Below are positions 25,632 to 33,155 of a stretch of DNA of 36,918 bases, one piece after another. The notes below the pieces were generated by a model, which was given only the letters and a program-made list of their open reading frames with translations, searched no databases and was not told the origin of the DNA. The DNA lies in NCBI GenBank assembly GCA_011524645.1, contig WTJY01000245.1, positions 1 to 36,918 on the forward strand, written 5' to 3'. The stretch is from Anaerolineales bacterium. Lineage in GTDB: Bacteria > Chloroflexota > Anaerolineae > Promineifilales > Promineifilaceae. A program made the translations under genes and the position numbers. The first letter of the stretch is position 1. Each line of letters starts with the position of its first letter.

Positions 25632-26088
25632 AACAGCAAGTGAAAACGAAATTAGGAAAACACAAAATTCCGCAGTCTCCCCATCAAGTTAGTCAAAACT
25701 GAAGAGAGCTCTATAAACGCTGCTATGTACACCATTAATGCTTAATAACACAATATCTAAAACAAAGGCTGTCCCCGCCTTATGTAGCTTGATTAGTTGT
25801 GATCGCACAAGCACAACCCATGCTTTTCCCAAAGGTGTAGCTGATATGAATGCCGATAATGTTTTGCCGAAAAAGCGATGCTACCAGATCACTTCCTACG
25901 ACTTTACAAATCTTGACGCGCAAAACGTGAAAACGCCAGCGGATTCTAATAGATTTTGCTAAAATGTAGCAACTTGTCAAATCAAGAAGTCACAACATTT
26001 GCCAGAAGCGGAAAAAACGGCCGATTCTGACAAAATCTATTCATCAACCTACATCACAACTATATTCACAGCTCAAAAAACAGAAATT
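25632..26088. other. 457-base gap between divergent genes, no gene supported
   Basis: Two short open frames here lack a ribosome site, family features or sensible composition. The only structure noticed is the inverted repeat TTGCTA-aaatg-TAGCAA (25956-25972) and one CGGCCG copy. Promoters for the DUF3307 operon (-) and the small lipoprotein (+) must lie here, but none is clear. Confidence 0.5.
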
Positions 26089-26472
26089 ATGACTCTCCAG
26101 ACCAGCCTAAAAATTCTATTGCTCACGGCCGTCACTCTCACAGCCGTTGCCTGCGGAGGCGCCACCAGCGATCCCGCCCCCATTGTTGAACAGTACATTA
26201 CCGCCAAGGCAAGTAGTGACGAAACGACCATCCGCGCCCTTATCTGCAGTGAAATGGAAGCGAACATCAGCATGGAAGCCTTAACCTTCGATGGCATCGA
26301 AGGGGTTGAAATCGAGGATATGTCCTGCCAGCAACGGAATGGAAGTGAAGTAGTTGCTTGTTCCGGCCGGATTACCGCCCTGTATGGATCAGAAATCAGC
26401 GAATTTCCTTTGGAAAATTATAGAGTTGTACAAGAAGATGGTGATTGGAAATGGTGCGGTGAAGCTGAATAA
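26089..26472 (+). CDS. small lipoprotein of unknown function
   Basis: A secreted lipoprotein of 127 residues. I set the start at ATG 26089 (MTLQTSLKILLLTAVTLTA), which gives a clean signal peptide and the lipobox LTAVAC; the frame is open upstream to 25999 without a better start. The mature part is about 100 residues with DPAPIVEQYITAKASSDE at the N-terminus and EDGDWKWCGE at the end, a layout like NTF2-type or DUF4878-type small lipoproteins. Three Cys (in ALICSEME, DMSCQQR and VVACSGR) could form disulfides. It lies 34 bases upstream of the DltX-like microprotein and might belong to the same transcript. Its function is unknown. Confidence 0.8.
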   Translation: MTLQTSLKILLLTAVTLTAVACGGATSDPAPIVEQYITAKASSDETTIRALICSEMEANISMEALTFDGIEGVEIEDMSCQQRNGSEVVACSGRITALYGSEISEFPLENYRVVQEDGDWKWCGEAE

Positions 26473-26506
26473 AATGATGTGCGAACGACCATAAAAAGCG
26501 TCTATT

Positions 26507-26623
26507 ATGAAGAAACTCTTGTCATCAGAAAATTTATGGGCTGTCACATTGACAATAATCATTTTACTGCTGATTATTTTGTCAAGTGATAGTACACCGC
26601 AGTGGATATACCAAAATTTTTAA
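26507..26623 (+). CDS. DltX-like microprotein with C-terminal acyl-shuttle-type motif
   Basis: A 38-residue protein easily missed for its size. A short basic start (MKKLL) precedes one membrane helix (about residues 11-25, WAVTLTIIILLLIIL), then SSDSTPQ and the last six residues W33-I-Y35-Q-N-F38. The topology puts the C-terminus outside. The ending fits the aromatic-I-Y-x-x-F hexapeptide of DltX (FIYNEF-like), in which the Tyr carries the acyl group handed over by an MBOAT protein and then passed to an SGNH-type transferase. The two next genes are exactly an SGNH lipoprotein (eight bases away) and an MBOAT protein. The MBOAT here has no such motif of its own. There is no strong ribosome site. 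The gene call rests on composition, position and motif; the function is inferred. Confidence 0.8.
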   Translation: MKKLLSSENLWAVTLTIIILLLIILSSDSTPQWIYQNF

Positions 26624-26631
26624 CATATTTT

Positions 26632-27687
26632 ATGAATCGAATCCCATCCGTAATTCTACTGATCTTAATATCAATCTATCTTACAGCATGCAATTCACCA
26701 GATGAACCGGCCGTCGCAGAGATAGCAACGGCCGTGCCAGCAACCCAAACATCGGTCCCTACCATGACCGCACAACCGACCAAAACGGCCACCCCGATCC
26801 CACCACCAGCAACCCCATCACCAGAGCCATCGGTCACCAACACGCCAGAACCGGGCACAACACCAACAGAAACGGCCGTGCCCACAAACACACCGGAGCC
26901 CACCGCCGTCCCCCCCACCGGCGAAATCAATGGCCTTTTACGCCCAGACTTTATCGTCGTGCCTGAAAATGTGATCAATAAAATGCGTGATACATTTACT
27001 CAGGGTCAAACACTCGGCCGTAATCCGAACAATTTTTCCAAACTAGGAGACAGTGTTATCGCCAATGGCGATTTTCTCACCCGCTTTGATACACCCGGTC
27101 AATACACACTCGGTCCAGATTACGAACAATTCCAGCGTGTCATCGACCACTACGCAGGCTCTTATGAAAGATTTGGGGTCGGAATGAAAGTTGGGCTTCG
27201 CGCATGGGGGGTGTTTAACCCAACTTGGGCCGATTCCAATTGGTGCGAGCCAAACGAAGTCATGATCGATTGTGAATTCCGTCTCAATAACCCGTCGATC
27301 GTTCTCATCCATTTGGGCACAAACGACACAGGTGAAACCTTCGAAGAATATCTACGCCTAACCGTAGAAACATCTTTACAAAACGGCGTCATTCCGGTTC
27401 TGCTCACCAAAGCGGATCGCTTTGAAGGGGAAGACAACCGCAACAACATCGCCATTCGCCAAATAGCTGCCGATTTCGAAGTCCCCCTGCTAGATTACGA
27501 TATTCTCGCAGAAACGTTGCCAGACCGTGGACTCCTCGAAGATGGCGTTCATCTTAATGGCCCCAACATGCACGATTACACCCAAGATATCGTCTTTGAA
27601 AAAGGGCACACCGTGCATAATTTGGCGGTCCTCATGATGCTCGAAACTTTACTGGATCAAATTGTGATCCCTCAAACAACCTCTTGA
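26632..27687 (+). CDS. SGNH/GDSL-fold lipoprotein, probable acyltransferase partner of the MBOAT
   Basis: A lipoprotein of 351 residues, starting at ATG 26632 (MNRIPSVILLILISIYLTAC) for a proper signal peptide and lipobox; an in-frame GTG at 26602 is a less likely start. A Pro/Thr-rich linker (about 25-95) leads to the SGNH domain. Block I is GDS with Ser141, block III GTND with Asn231, and block V DGVH with Asp304 and His307, so the catalytic set is complete. In Dlt and alginate/cellulose acetylation systems, an SGNH protein outside the membrane takes the acyl group and places it on the polymer. Its stop overlaps the MBOAT start (TTGA). It could instead be an esterase, but the operon favours acyl transfer. 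Confidence 0.87.
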   Translation: MNRIPSVILLILISIYLTACNSPDEPAVAEIATAVPATQTSVPTMTAQPTKTATPIPPPATPSPEPSVTNTPEPGTTPTETAVPTNTPEPTAVPPTGEINGLLRPDFIVVPENVINKMRDTFTQGQTLGRNPNNFSKLGDSVIANGDFLTRFDTPGQYTLGPDYEQFQRVIDHYAGSYERFGVGMKVGLRAWGVFNPTWADSNWCEPNEVMIDCEFRLNNPSIVLIHLGTNDTGETFEEYLRLTVETSLQNGVIPVLLTKADRFEGEDNRNNIAIRQIAADFEVPLLDYDILAETLPDRGLLEDGVHLNGPNMHDYTQDIVFEKGHTVHNLAVLMMLETLLDQIVIPQTTS

Positions 27688-29138
27688 CGCTCGATTTACA
27701 GACAGTTGCCCTCTTTGTCGCGTGCGCGGCCGTTTATCTGCTTGTCTTGCCTAGCCAGTGGCGGCAATGGGGGCTATTCGGCTTAAGCATTCTCACCCTA
27801 TATGGATTACAACCCCAATTAGCGATTCGCTTTGCTGGATTTATTTTGCCGACCGCCATTCTATGTTTAACCACGGCCGTTTGGTGGCTCACCGCACCAC
27901 CAGAAAAAACAGCCCGACAGCTCTGGCACGAAAATCGATCAACCTTCGTTGCCCTCATCGGGCTAGTGTCCTTATTGGCCCTCACCCGCTATCTGCCATT
28001 AGCTTATCGTCCATTGCTAAACAGACCCCCCGCAATCGGCTTGCTTGGCTTGGGGTTCGTTATCACCACGGCCGTATTTGTCCTCTTTTTATGGATGACA
28101 AAAGATAGAGAAAACGGCCGTTTATGGGTCGGATTCGCCGCCATAACCCTATTATTTGTCCTATTAAAAAGCACCCCTCTCGCCACCTTGGTCGCGACCG
28201 GTTGGCGCACACTGACCCAGCAAGACATCACCCTCGCCAGCCCACTCGACTGGCAGTGGATCGGTTTTTCGTATATCGCCTTTCGCTTGATTCACCTATT
28301 ACGGGATAGGCAAACAAAGCAACTTCCCGACATTTCGCTACGCGAAGCTGTCACCTACACCATCTTCTTCCCATCCTTTATAGCCGGTCCGATAGATCGG
28401 GCAGAACGCTTCCAAAAAGATTGGCATCAGCTCGCCACCCTCATGCCATTAGATCCGGCCCGACTCGGCCGAGCGGGACAACGTATCGCCATCGGTCTCG
28501 CCCAAAAGTTCATTATTGCCGACACCTTGGCCCAAGGGATGTCTCTTACACCGATCTTGGCCCAGCAAACAGAACACACCGGCTGGCTTTGGCTTCTGCT
28601 TTACGGGTATGGATTCCGACTTTATTTCGATTTTGCAGGGTACACCAATATGGTGATCGGGCTCGGGCTCTTGTTTGGGATCGAACTGCCCGACAACTTT
28701 AAACAACCTTATCTAAAAACCGACATCACCACTTTTTGGCAAAGCTGGCATATCACCTTAAGTAACTGGGCCAGATCTTACGTTTTTACCCCGTTGTCCC
28801 GTTCTTTGCTACGGCGCAAACCACGGCCATCCCCTATTCTTATCGTCTTATACGCCCAACTCGCCACCATGATTCTGATCGGGCTATGGCACGGCTTAAC
28901 CGTTAATTTCCTCATTTGGGGCATCTGGCACGGACTCGCGCTTTTCATTCACAAGCAGTGGAGCGATCGCACCCGCAAATGGTATCGCGAGCTAAAAGCA
29001 CGCTCCACACCGTTTCATCTTTGGGAGCTTCTCACTTGGTTTATTACCTTCCACTATGTCATTCTCGGTTGGGTCTGGTTCCTACTACCTGATTTCAACA
29101 CCGCAATCCAAACGTTCAGCAAACTAGTAGGGCTTTAG
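27684..29138 (+). CDS. MBOAT-family membrane O-acyltransferase (DltB/AlgI-like)
   Basis: Multi-pass membrane protein of 484 residues that would carry acyl groups across the membrane. It has SYIAFRLIHLLRDRQTKQLP, then FFPSFIAGPIDRAERF, YGYGFRLYFDFAGYTNMVIG, LPDNFKQPYLKTDITTFWQS and WHITLSNWARSYVFTPLSR, all typical of the DltB/AlgI branch. The active-site region has WHG at H403 and WGIWHG at H416. The start is a TTG overlapping the previous stop, so translation is probably coupled. The last residues (TFSKLVGL) contain no Tyr hexapeptide, consistent with a separate shuttle protein. The acyl donor is unknown: no dltA/dltC-type carrier is seen, so acyl-CoA is possible. Confidence 0.93.
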   Translation: MTLDLQTVALFVACAAVYLLVLPSQWRQWGLFGLSILTLYGLQPQLAIRFAGFILPTAILCLTTAVWWLTAPPEKTARQLWHENRSTFVALIGLVSLLALTRYLPLAYRPLLNRPPAIGLLGLGFVITTAVFVLFLWMTKDRENGRLWVGFAAITLLFVLLKSTPLATLVATGWRTLTQQDITLASPLDWQWIGFSYIAFRLIHLLRDRQTKQLPDISLREAVTYTIFFPSFIAGPIDRAERFQKDWHQLATLMPLDPARLGRAGQRIAIGLAQKFIIADTLAQGMSLTPILAQQTEHTGWLWLLLYGYGFRLYFDFAGYTNMVIGLGLLFGIELPDNFKQPYLKTDITTFWQSWHITLSNWARSYVFTPLSRSLLRRKPRPSPILIVLYAQLATMILIGLWHGLTVNFLIWGIWHGLALFIHKQWSDRTRKWYRELKARSTPFHLWELLTWFITFHYVILGWVWFLLPDFNTAIQTFSKLVGL

Positions 29139-29141
29139 ATT

Positions 29142-29177
29142 TTGGATTGGATTAGATTGGATTGGATTGGATTGGAT
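29142..29177. repeat. GGATT pentanucleotide repeats after the MBOAT gene
   Basis: TTGGATTGGATTAGATTGGA and its continuation give about six to seven units of GGATT with one variant AGATT, immediately after the MBOAT stop. The short gap to the phosphorylase-like gene otherwise holds nothing recognised. Confidence 0.8.
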
Positions 29178-29245
29178 AGAGTCGCTCATTTTAGCCATGC
29201 GACAAGACAAGACTCCACCATAAATTTTATGTCTCTTTCAAAATA

Positions 29246-30091
29246 GTGGCAGACGATAAGGGCAAAGCAATTACCTCAGCCAGACCAGCCTCTATCCCTA
29301 TCCTCTGTCTCTATCCCGTTTCACATCATATGTCTTATCGTTTTAGTGCAAAAATCTATTGGGAGTATTTACAAACGCAAGGGATAGCTCCTAAAATAGC
29401 CCCACCCCATACACTCATTTTAGCCATGCAAGCCCCACCGATAAACTGGTGGCAACGTCGCTTTTGGCATCAGCAGGTGCATGGATTCACGGCCGACATC
29501 ATCTTATTGCGCCAAACCGCTGGGGAAGTAGGTATCGCCAGCCGAATCGGTATCGGTGGGCCAGCCACCGCCGCCCTGCTAGAAATGGTGGCGCTTTGGG
29601 GGGTGAAAAACCTCGTTTTATTAGGGTTTGCCGGTAGCCTACAGGCGAATATCCCAAGCGGTGCTATCATTCTCCCCACGATGGCTATCGGTAATGATGG
29701 CGCATCCGCCCATTATTATCCTCCCCATCAATCAAATATGATTGAAAACCGAAGTGATTGGACCAATCAGTTGTATCAGTATCTAGCCATCCACTTCTCA
29801 ACCCATCAGGGGGCAGTTTGGAGCACGGCAGCCCCCTATCGCGAAACCGATCACCAAATAGATCAATATAGCCAGCAAGGTATTTGCGCCGTGGACATGG
29901 AAACGGCCGCGCTATTCGCCGTCGGCCAGGCACTAAACTTACAAACGGCCGCCGTACTCATCGCGCATGACTCACTCTCGCAAAAAAAATGGGAACCGGC
30001 CCCCGATCTAGTCCTATTGCAACAAACGGCCGCCCAGCTTTACCAAAAACTCATTCCCTATCTAGCCGACCATTCAGGGGCAACTTCATGA
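29246..30091 (+). CDS. nucleoside-phosphorylase-superfamily protein
   Basis: A 281-residue protein of the PNP/UDP phosphorylase fold. Features include RIGIGGPATAALLEMVALWG (phosphate/nucleoside loop), VLLGFAGSLQANIPSGAIILPT and the family signature AVDMETAALFAVGQAL with its Glu, followed by VLIAHDSL where classical enzymes have an SD pair. Known members cleave purine or uridine nucleosides, S-methyl-thioadenosine or futalosine; the substrate here is not clear. GTG at 29246 has no ribosome site. ATG at 29330 (MSYRFSAK) would give 253 residues and is a real alternative. Its stop overlaps the GT2 start (ATGA), so the two are co-translated, which is unusual for salvage enzymes and hints at a linked pathway. 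Confidence 0.8.
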   Translation: MADDKGKAITSARPASIPILCLYPVSHHMSYRFSAKIYWEYLQTQGIAPKIAPPHTLILAMQAPPINWWQRRFWHQQVHGFTADIILLRQTAGEVGIASRIGIGGPATAALLEMVALWGVKNLVLLGFAGSLQANIPSGAIILPTMAIGNDGASAHYYPPHQSNMIENRSDWTNQLYQYLAIHFSTHQGAVWSTAAPYRETDHQIDQYSQQGICAVDMETAALFAVGQALNLQTAAVLIAHDSLSQKKWEPAPDLVLLQQTAAQLYQKLIPYLADHSGATS

Positions 30092-31635
30092 ACCAAATCC
30101 CGATCTATCTAACTGGTGGGCTATACTTTCTGGTATCGTCAGCCTTGTTTCTCTATGGGCTACACTGCCTCGCCATGCTCACACTCGGTTGGTTCATGCG
30201 TAAAAGCGAATTTTGTCCCCAAACACGACATTGGAAATCATTGCCCCCCGTGACCGTACAAATTCCGATTTACAATGAAATGTATGTCGCTGAGCGAATT
30301 ATTAATGCGGTCTGCTCCTTTGACTACCCGGCCGAGCTGCTCCATATTCAGGTCTTAGACGATTCAACCGATGAAACGGTCGATATCGCTAGCCAAGCGG
30401 TACACAAACAAGGGCTCACAGGGGTCAATATCGAGTATATCCATCGCACCGATCGGAAAGGGTACAAAGCGGGAGCACTCGCCTATGGCACAGAATCAGC
30501 TCAGGGTGATTTTATTGCGATCTTTGACGCGGACTTTGTGCCACCTGCGAGCTACCTGCGCGAAATGATCCCCTATTTCCAACCCGATGTCGCCTTTGTA
30601 CAAGCACGTTGGGGCCATATCAACCCCAATCAATCGCTACTAACCCGCATGCAGGCGGTTTTGCTCGATGCCCATTTTACGCTAGAACAAATGGCTCGTT
30701 CCCGTTTAGGCTTGGGCTTTAATTTCAATGGCACGGCCGGTGTCTGGCGTAAAGCGGCCCTAGAATCGGCCGGTGGCTGGCAAGCGGACACACTCACCGA
30801 AGATATCGACCTCTCTTATCGCGCATTTCTATCCGGCTGGCGGGCGGTCTATGTCAACGATATTGTAGTTCCGGCCGAATTACCGGTCAGCGTCCAAGGG
30901 TTTCGCCGTCAGCAATATCGCTGGGCACGTGGCAGCCTAGAATGCGCCTTCAAACTACTCCCTCAAATCTGGCGATCTCCCCAATCATGGCCCTATAAAC
31001 TGGCCGCCACGTTTCATCTCACCGGCTACTCGATTCACTTTTACCTGCTCGGGCTCATCTTGCTTTATCCCCTCTTACTCCACTTCGAAGCGGATGCCCC
31101 CGGCCTGATTAAATTATTTAATATCGCCTATGTTTTCGCATTCACCGCGATATTCCCCCCCATCTTTTTTACCCTTGGTCAAATACGAAGCGGACAGAAA
31201 GTTCAAGGGCAATTTTGGCGCATACTCTTCATCACCTCGGCCGGTGCAGGTCTCATGGTCAACACGTTATCGGCACTGATCGAAATCATGCTCAAACGGC
31301 ATGTGCCATTTGAACGCACCGCCAAGTTCGGCTTCGGGGATCAAGAAGCGAAAAGCCATCCTAAAAAAGAATGGCTTAAACAAAATTACCATCTAACGAT
31401 TGACCGAATGACATTTTGGGAATTATCCCTTGCGATGATCAGCTATAGCACGGCCGTGTACGCCTATCTTTTAAATCACTGGGGCATCACCTTCTACGCC
31501 TCTGTTTTCGGCACAGGTCTTTTCTATCTCGCCACGCTAACGATCTGGCAATCGTGGCAACTCGGCCGCGCCAAACGAAACAACAAAGCGGCGGCACAAA
31601 CAAAAACGGTCACAACAGATATTGCAAGTGACTAA
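30088..31635 (+). CDS. GT2 family membrane glycosyltransferase (cellulose/mannan synthase-like)
   Basis: A processive-type glycosyltransferase of 515 residues. ATG 30088 (MNQIPIYLTGGLYFL) was chosen because it overlaps the previous stop and begins the first membrane helix. The cytoplasmic GT2 domain has VTVQIPIYNEMYVAERI, DDSTDETVD, FDADFVPP, the acceptor/base motif TEDIDLSYRAFLSGW and RRQQYRWARGS (QxxRW type). Three to five membrane helices follow, with a further pair near the C-terminus. The pattern is close to plant CslA/CslC-type and bacterial glucan/mannan synthases that make beta-linked polysaccharides and export them. No cellulose synthase PilZ domain or BcsB partner is seen. It could build the polymer modified by the upstream acylation module, as inference only. 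Confidence 0.9.
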   Translation: MNQIPIYLTGGLYFLVSSALFLYGLHCLAMLTLGWFMRKSEFCPQTRHWKSLPPVTVQIPIYNEMYVAERIINAVCSFDYPAELLHIQVLDDSTDETVDIASQAVHKQGLTGVNIEYIHRTDRKGYKAGALAYGTESAQGDFIAIFDADFVPPASYLREMIPYFQPDVAFVQARWGHINPNQSLLTRMQAVLLDAHFTLEQMARSRLGLGFNFNGTAGVWRKAALESAGGWQADTLTEDIDLSYRAFLSGWRAVYVNDIVVPAELPVSVQGFRRQQYRWARGSLECAFKLLPQIWRSPQSWPYKLAATFHLTGYSIHFYLLGLILLYPLLLHFEADAPGLIKLFNIAYVFAFTAIFPPIFFTLGQIRSGQKVQGQFWRILFITSAGAGLMVNTLSALIEIMLKRHVPFERTAKFGFGDQEAKSHPKKEWLKQNYHLTIDRMTFWELSLAMISYSTAVYAYLLNHWGITFYASVFGTGLFYLATLTIWQSWQLGRAKRNNKAAAQTKTVTTDIASD

Positions 31636-31646
31636 ATTAGGGCGGT

Positions 31647-33026
31647 CTACACAAATGCACGGTCAATCGCTTGGGACAACTGGGCCAAATTCCGAACCAA
31701 ATAAACTTCATCGCAAACCAAAGCGTATTTATCCATATCACTATCCCCACTCCCCCAAATCTGCTGGCTCTCAGGGGTAAACCAAATCAGCTTCTTAGAC
31801 CGCCGCTGTAAATCTTTAACCAAATCTAAACGAGGGTCCGCATAATTATTCCGGCCGTCGCCGATAATAATTACCGTACTGTTACCACGCACCGCACTCA
31901 AATGGTGCGAGAAAAACGTATCCAAACTGTACCCCAGATTGGTCCGAAACAAATAGCCCGGAATCGCTTTTTGAATCTTTTGGAACAGCTTACCAACTTC
32001 GCTATGATGCGCATTATTCACAATGTCACTCACTTCCCCTAAATTGTCATAGAAAGCGAAACTGCGTAAACGAGATACCTGATCCTGCATTTCGAGCACA
32101 AAGTAAAGCAAAAACTCTAGCATCGTTTGCATCGAATTTGATACGTCAAAAATTAAAACGATATCCGGCTTGAGCTTTTTCTTGCGAAATTTAAGTTCTA
32201 CCGGCACCCCACCATAACGCTGATTCTGGCGAATCGTCTGGCGAGCGGAAAATTGCCCTTTATGTTCTTTTTTACGGCGTAGCGCAGCGCGGGTGCGTAG
32301 CTGGGTCACCAAACGGCGAATCTCACGGCGTAGCGCATCCATATCGGCCGCAGATAGGGCTTGAAATGATTTCTGTGTTAGATCAGAGCCATGAATGTCG
32401 CGTGGCCGTTCCGCCCGCCGTTTAGAGATTTCATAACGAACCTGCTGTGACACAAATTGCCCCAATTCATCTCGATTGGTTTCGATAACCCCCATGATCC
32501 GCATCGCCGATTGATCACTCATCCCCAACTCACGTAAACGCTGGCCCAACTCTTGAAGCTTGTCTTCGAGCTGGGTAAAGCCCATTTGCTGTAACATGCG
32601 TCGCGTCACCCACACGGCCGACGCAGGGGACTCCGCCCAGCGAATCCCCGAGCTTTGCATCAACCGCTGTAGCTCTTCATCGGTCGGCCCTTCCCCCGAT
32701 GTCAGCCATTCTAACAATTGAGATAAACGATCATCAAAACCGGACAAGGCTTCTTGCAACATCCCTTGTTCATCTGCTGTCAAATCATCAAGCGCGTTAT
32801 GCAACGGCAAATCATCGGTGCTGAAATAAAGCGGAAAGAGTTCATCAAAGACCTCAAAATCGCTTTCTCGTTTGATTAGTGTCGCCCGTAATGATTCGCG
32901 AAACAGGGTGCGATCTTGCACACCGAGCAAACCAACGGCCGCAAAGGCATCCAGCCCCTCCGCTGTCGATACCACAACACCACCAGCTCGTAAACCACGG
33001 ACAAATTCTACTATTCGCTCTTGCAT
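31647..33026 (-). CDS. VWA-domain protein, CoxE-like
   Basis: A cytoplasmic 459-residue protein. The N-terminal two-thirds are helical and charged, with LRAGGVVVSTAEGLDAFAAVG typical of CoxE-like VWA proteins. The C-terminal von Willebrand A domain (about 265-459) has the metal site DVSNSMQ (DxSxS) and a later TVIIIGDGRNNYADP carrying the third-site Asp. Such proteins usually work with a MoxR-type AAA ATPase (CoxD) to insert or activate metal enzymes or to remodel complexes. No MoxR gene is visible here, so the partner may be elsewhere. It starts at ATG 33026. It is separated from the upstream kinase gene by the terminator at 33077-33105. Confidence 0.88.
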   Translation of the reverse strand: MQERIVEFVRGLRAGGVVVSTAEGLDAFAAVGLLGVQDRTLFRESLRATLIKRESDFEVFDELFPLYFSTDDLPLHNALDDLTADEQGMLQEALSGFDDRLSQLLEWLTSGEGPTDEELQRLMQSSGIRWAESPASAVWVTRRMLQQMGFTQLEDKLQELGQRLRELGMSDQSAMRIMGVIETNRDELGQFVSQQVRYEISKRRAERPRDIHGSDLTQKSFQALSAADMDALRREIRRLVTQLRTRAALRRKKEHKGQFSARQTIRQNQRYGGVPVELKFRKKKLKPDIVLIFDVSNSMQTMLEFLLYFVLEMQDQVSRLRSFAFYDNLGEVSDIVNNAHHSEVGKLFQKIQKAIPGYLFRTNLGYSLDTFFSHHLSAVRGNSTVIIIGDGRNNYADPRLDLVKDLQRRSKKLIWFTPESQQIWGSGDSDMDKYALVCDEVYLVRNLAQLSQAIDRAFV

Positions 33027-33076
33027 GGGATTTTTGGGGATCGATTAACCAACTAATCGATCAGTAAGTAATGGGA

Positions 33077-33105
33077 TAAAAAAACGGCCGAGAAACCTCG
33101 GCCGT
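33077..33105 (-). terminator. rho-independent terminator of the kinase gene, built from CGGCCG copies
   Basis: On the minus strand, ACGGCCGAG and CTCGGCCGT form a perfect nine-bp stem around GTTT, followed by seven T residues (the A-run at 33078-33084). It lies about 50 bases after the kinase stop. Both arms contain CGGCCG. Confidence 0.92.
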
Positions 33106-33155
33106 GTCTAATATATACAATTTTAGATCAGCTCACAAACGATCTGAGACAACAA

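Noticed and set aside
25738-25962. Open frame of 74 codons in the 25632-26088 gap
   Set aside because: It has no ribosome site, no family features and unusual composition. The opposite strand is equally open, so it looks like chance.
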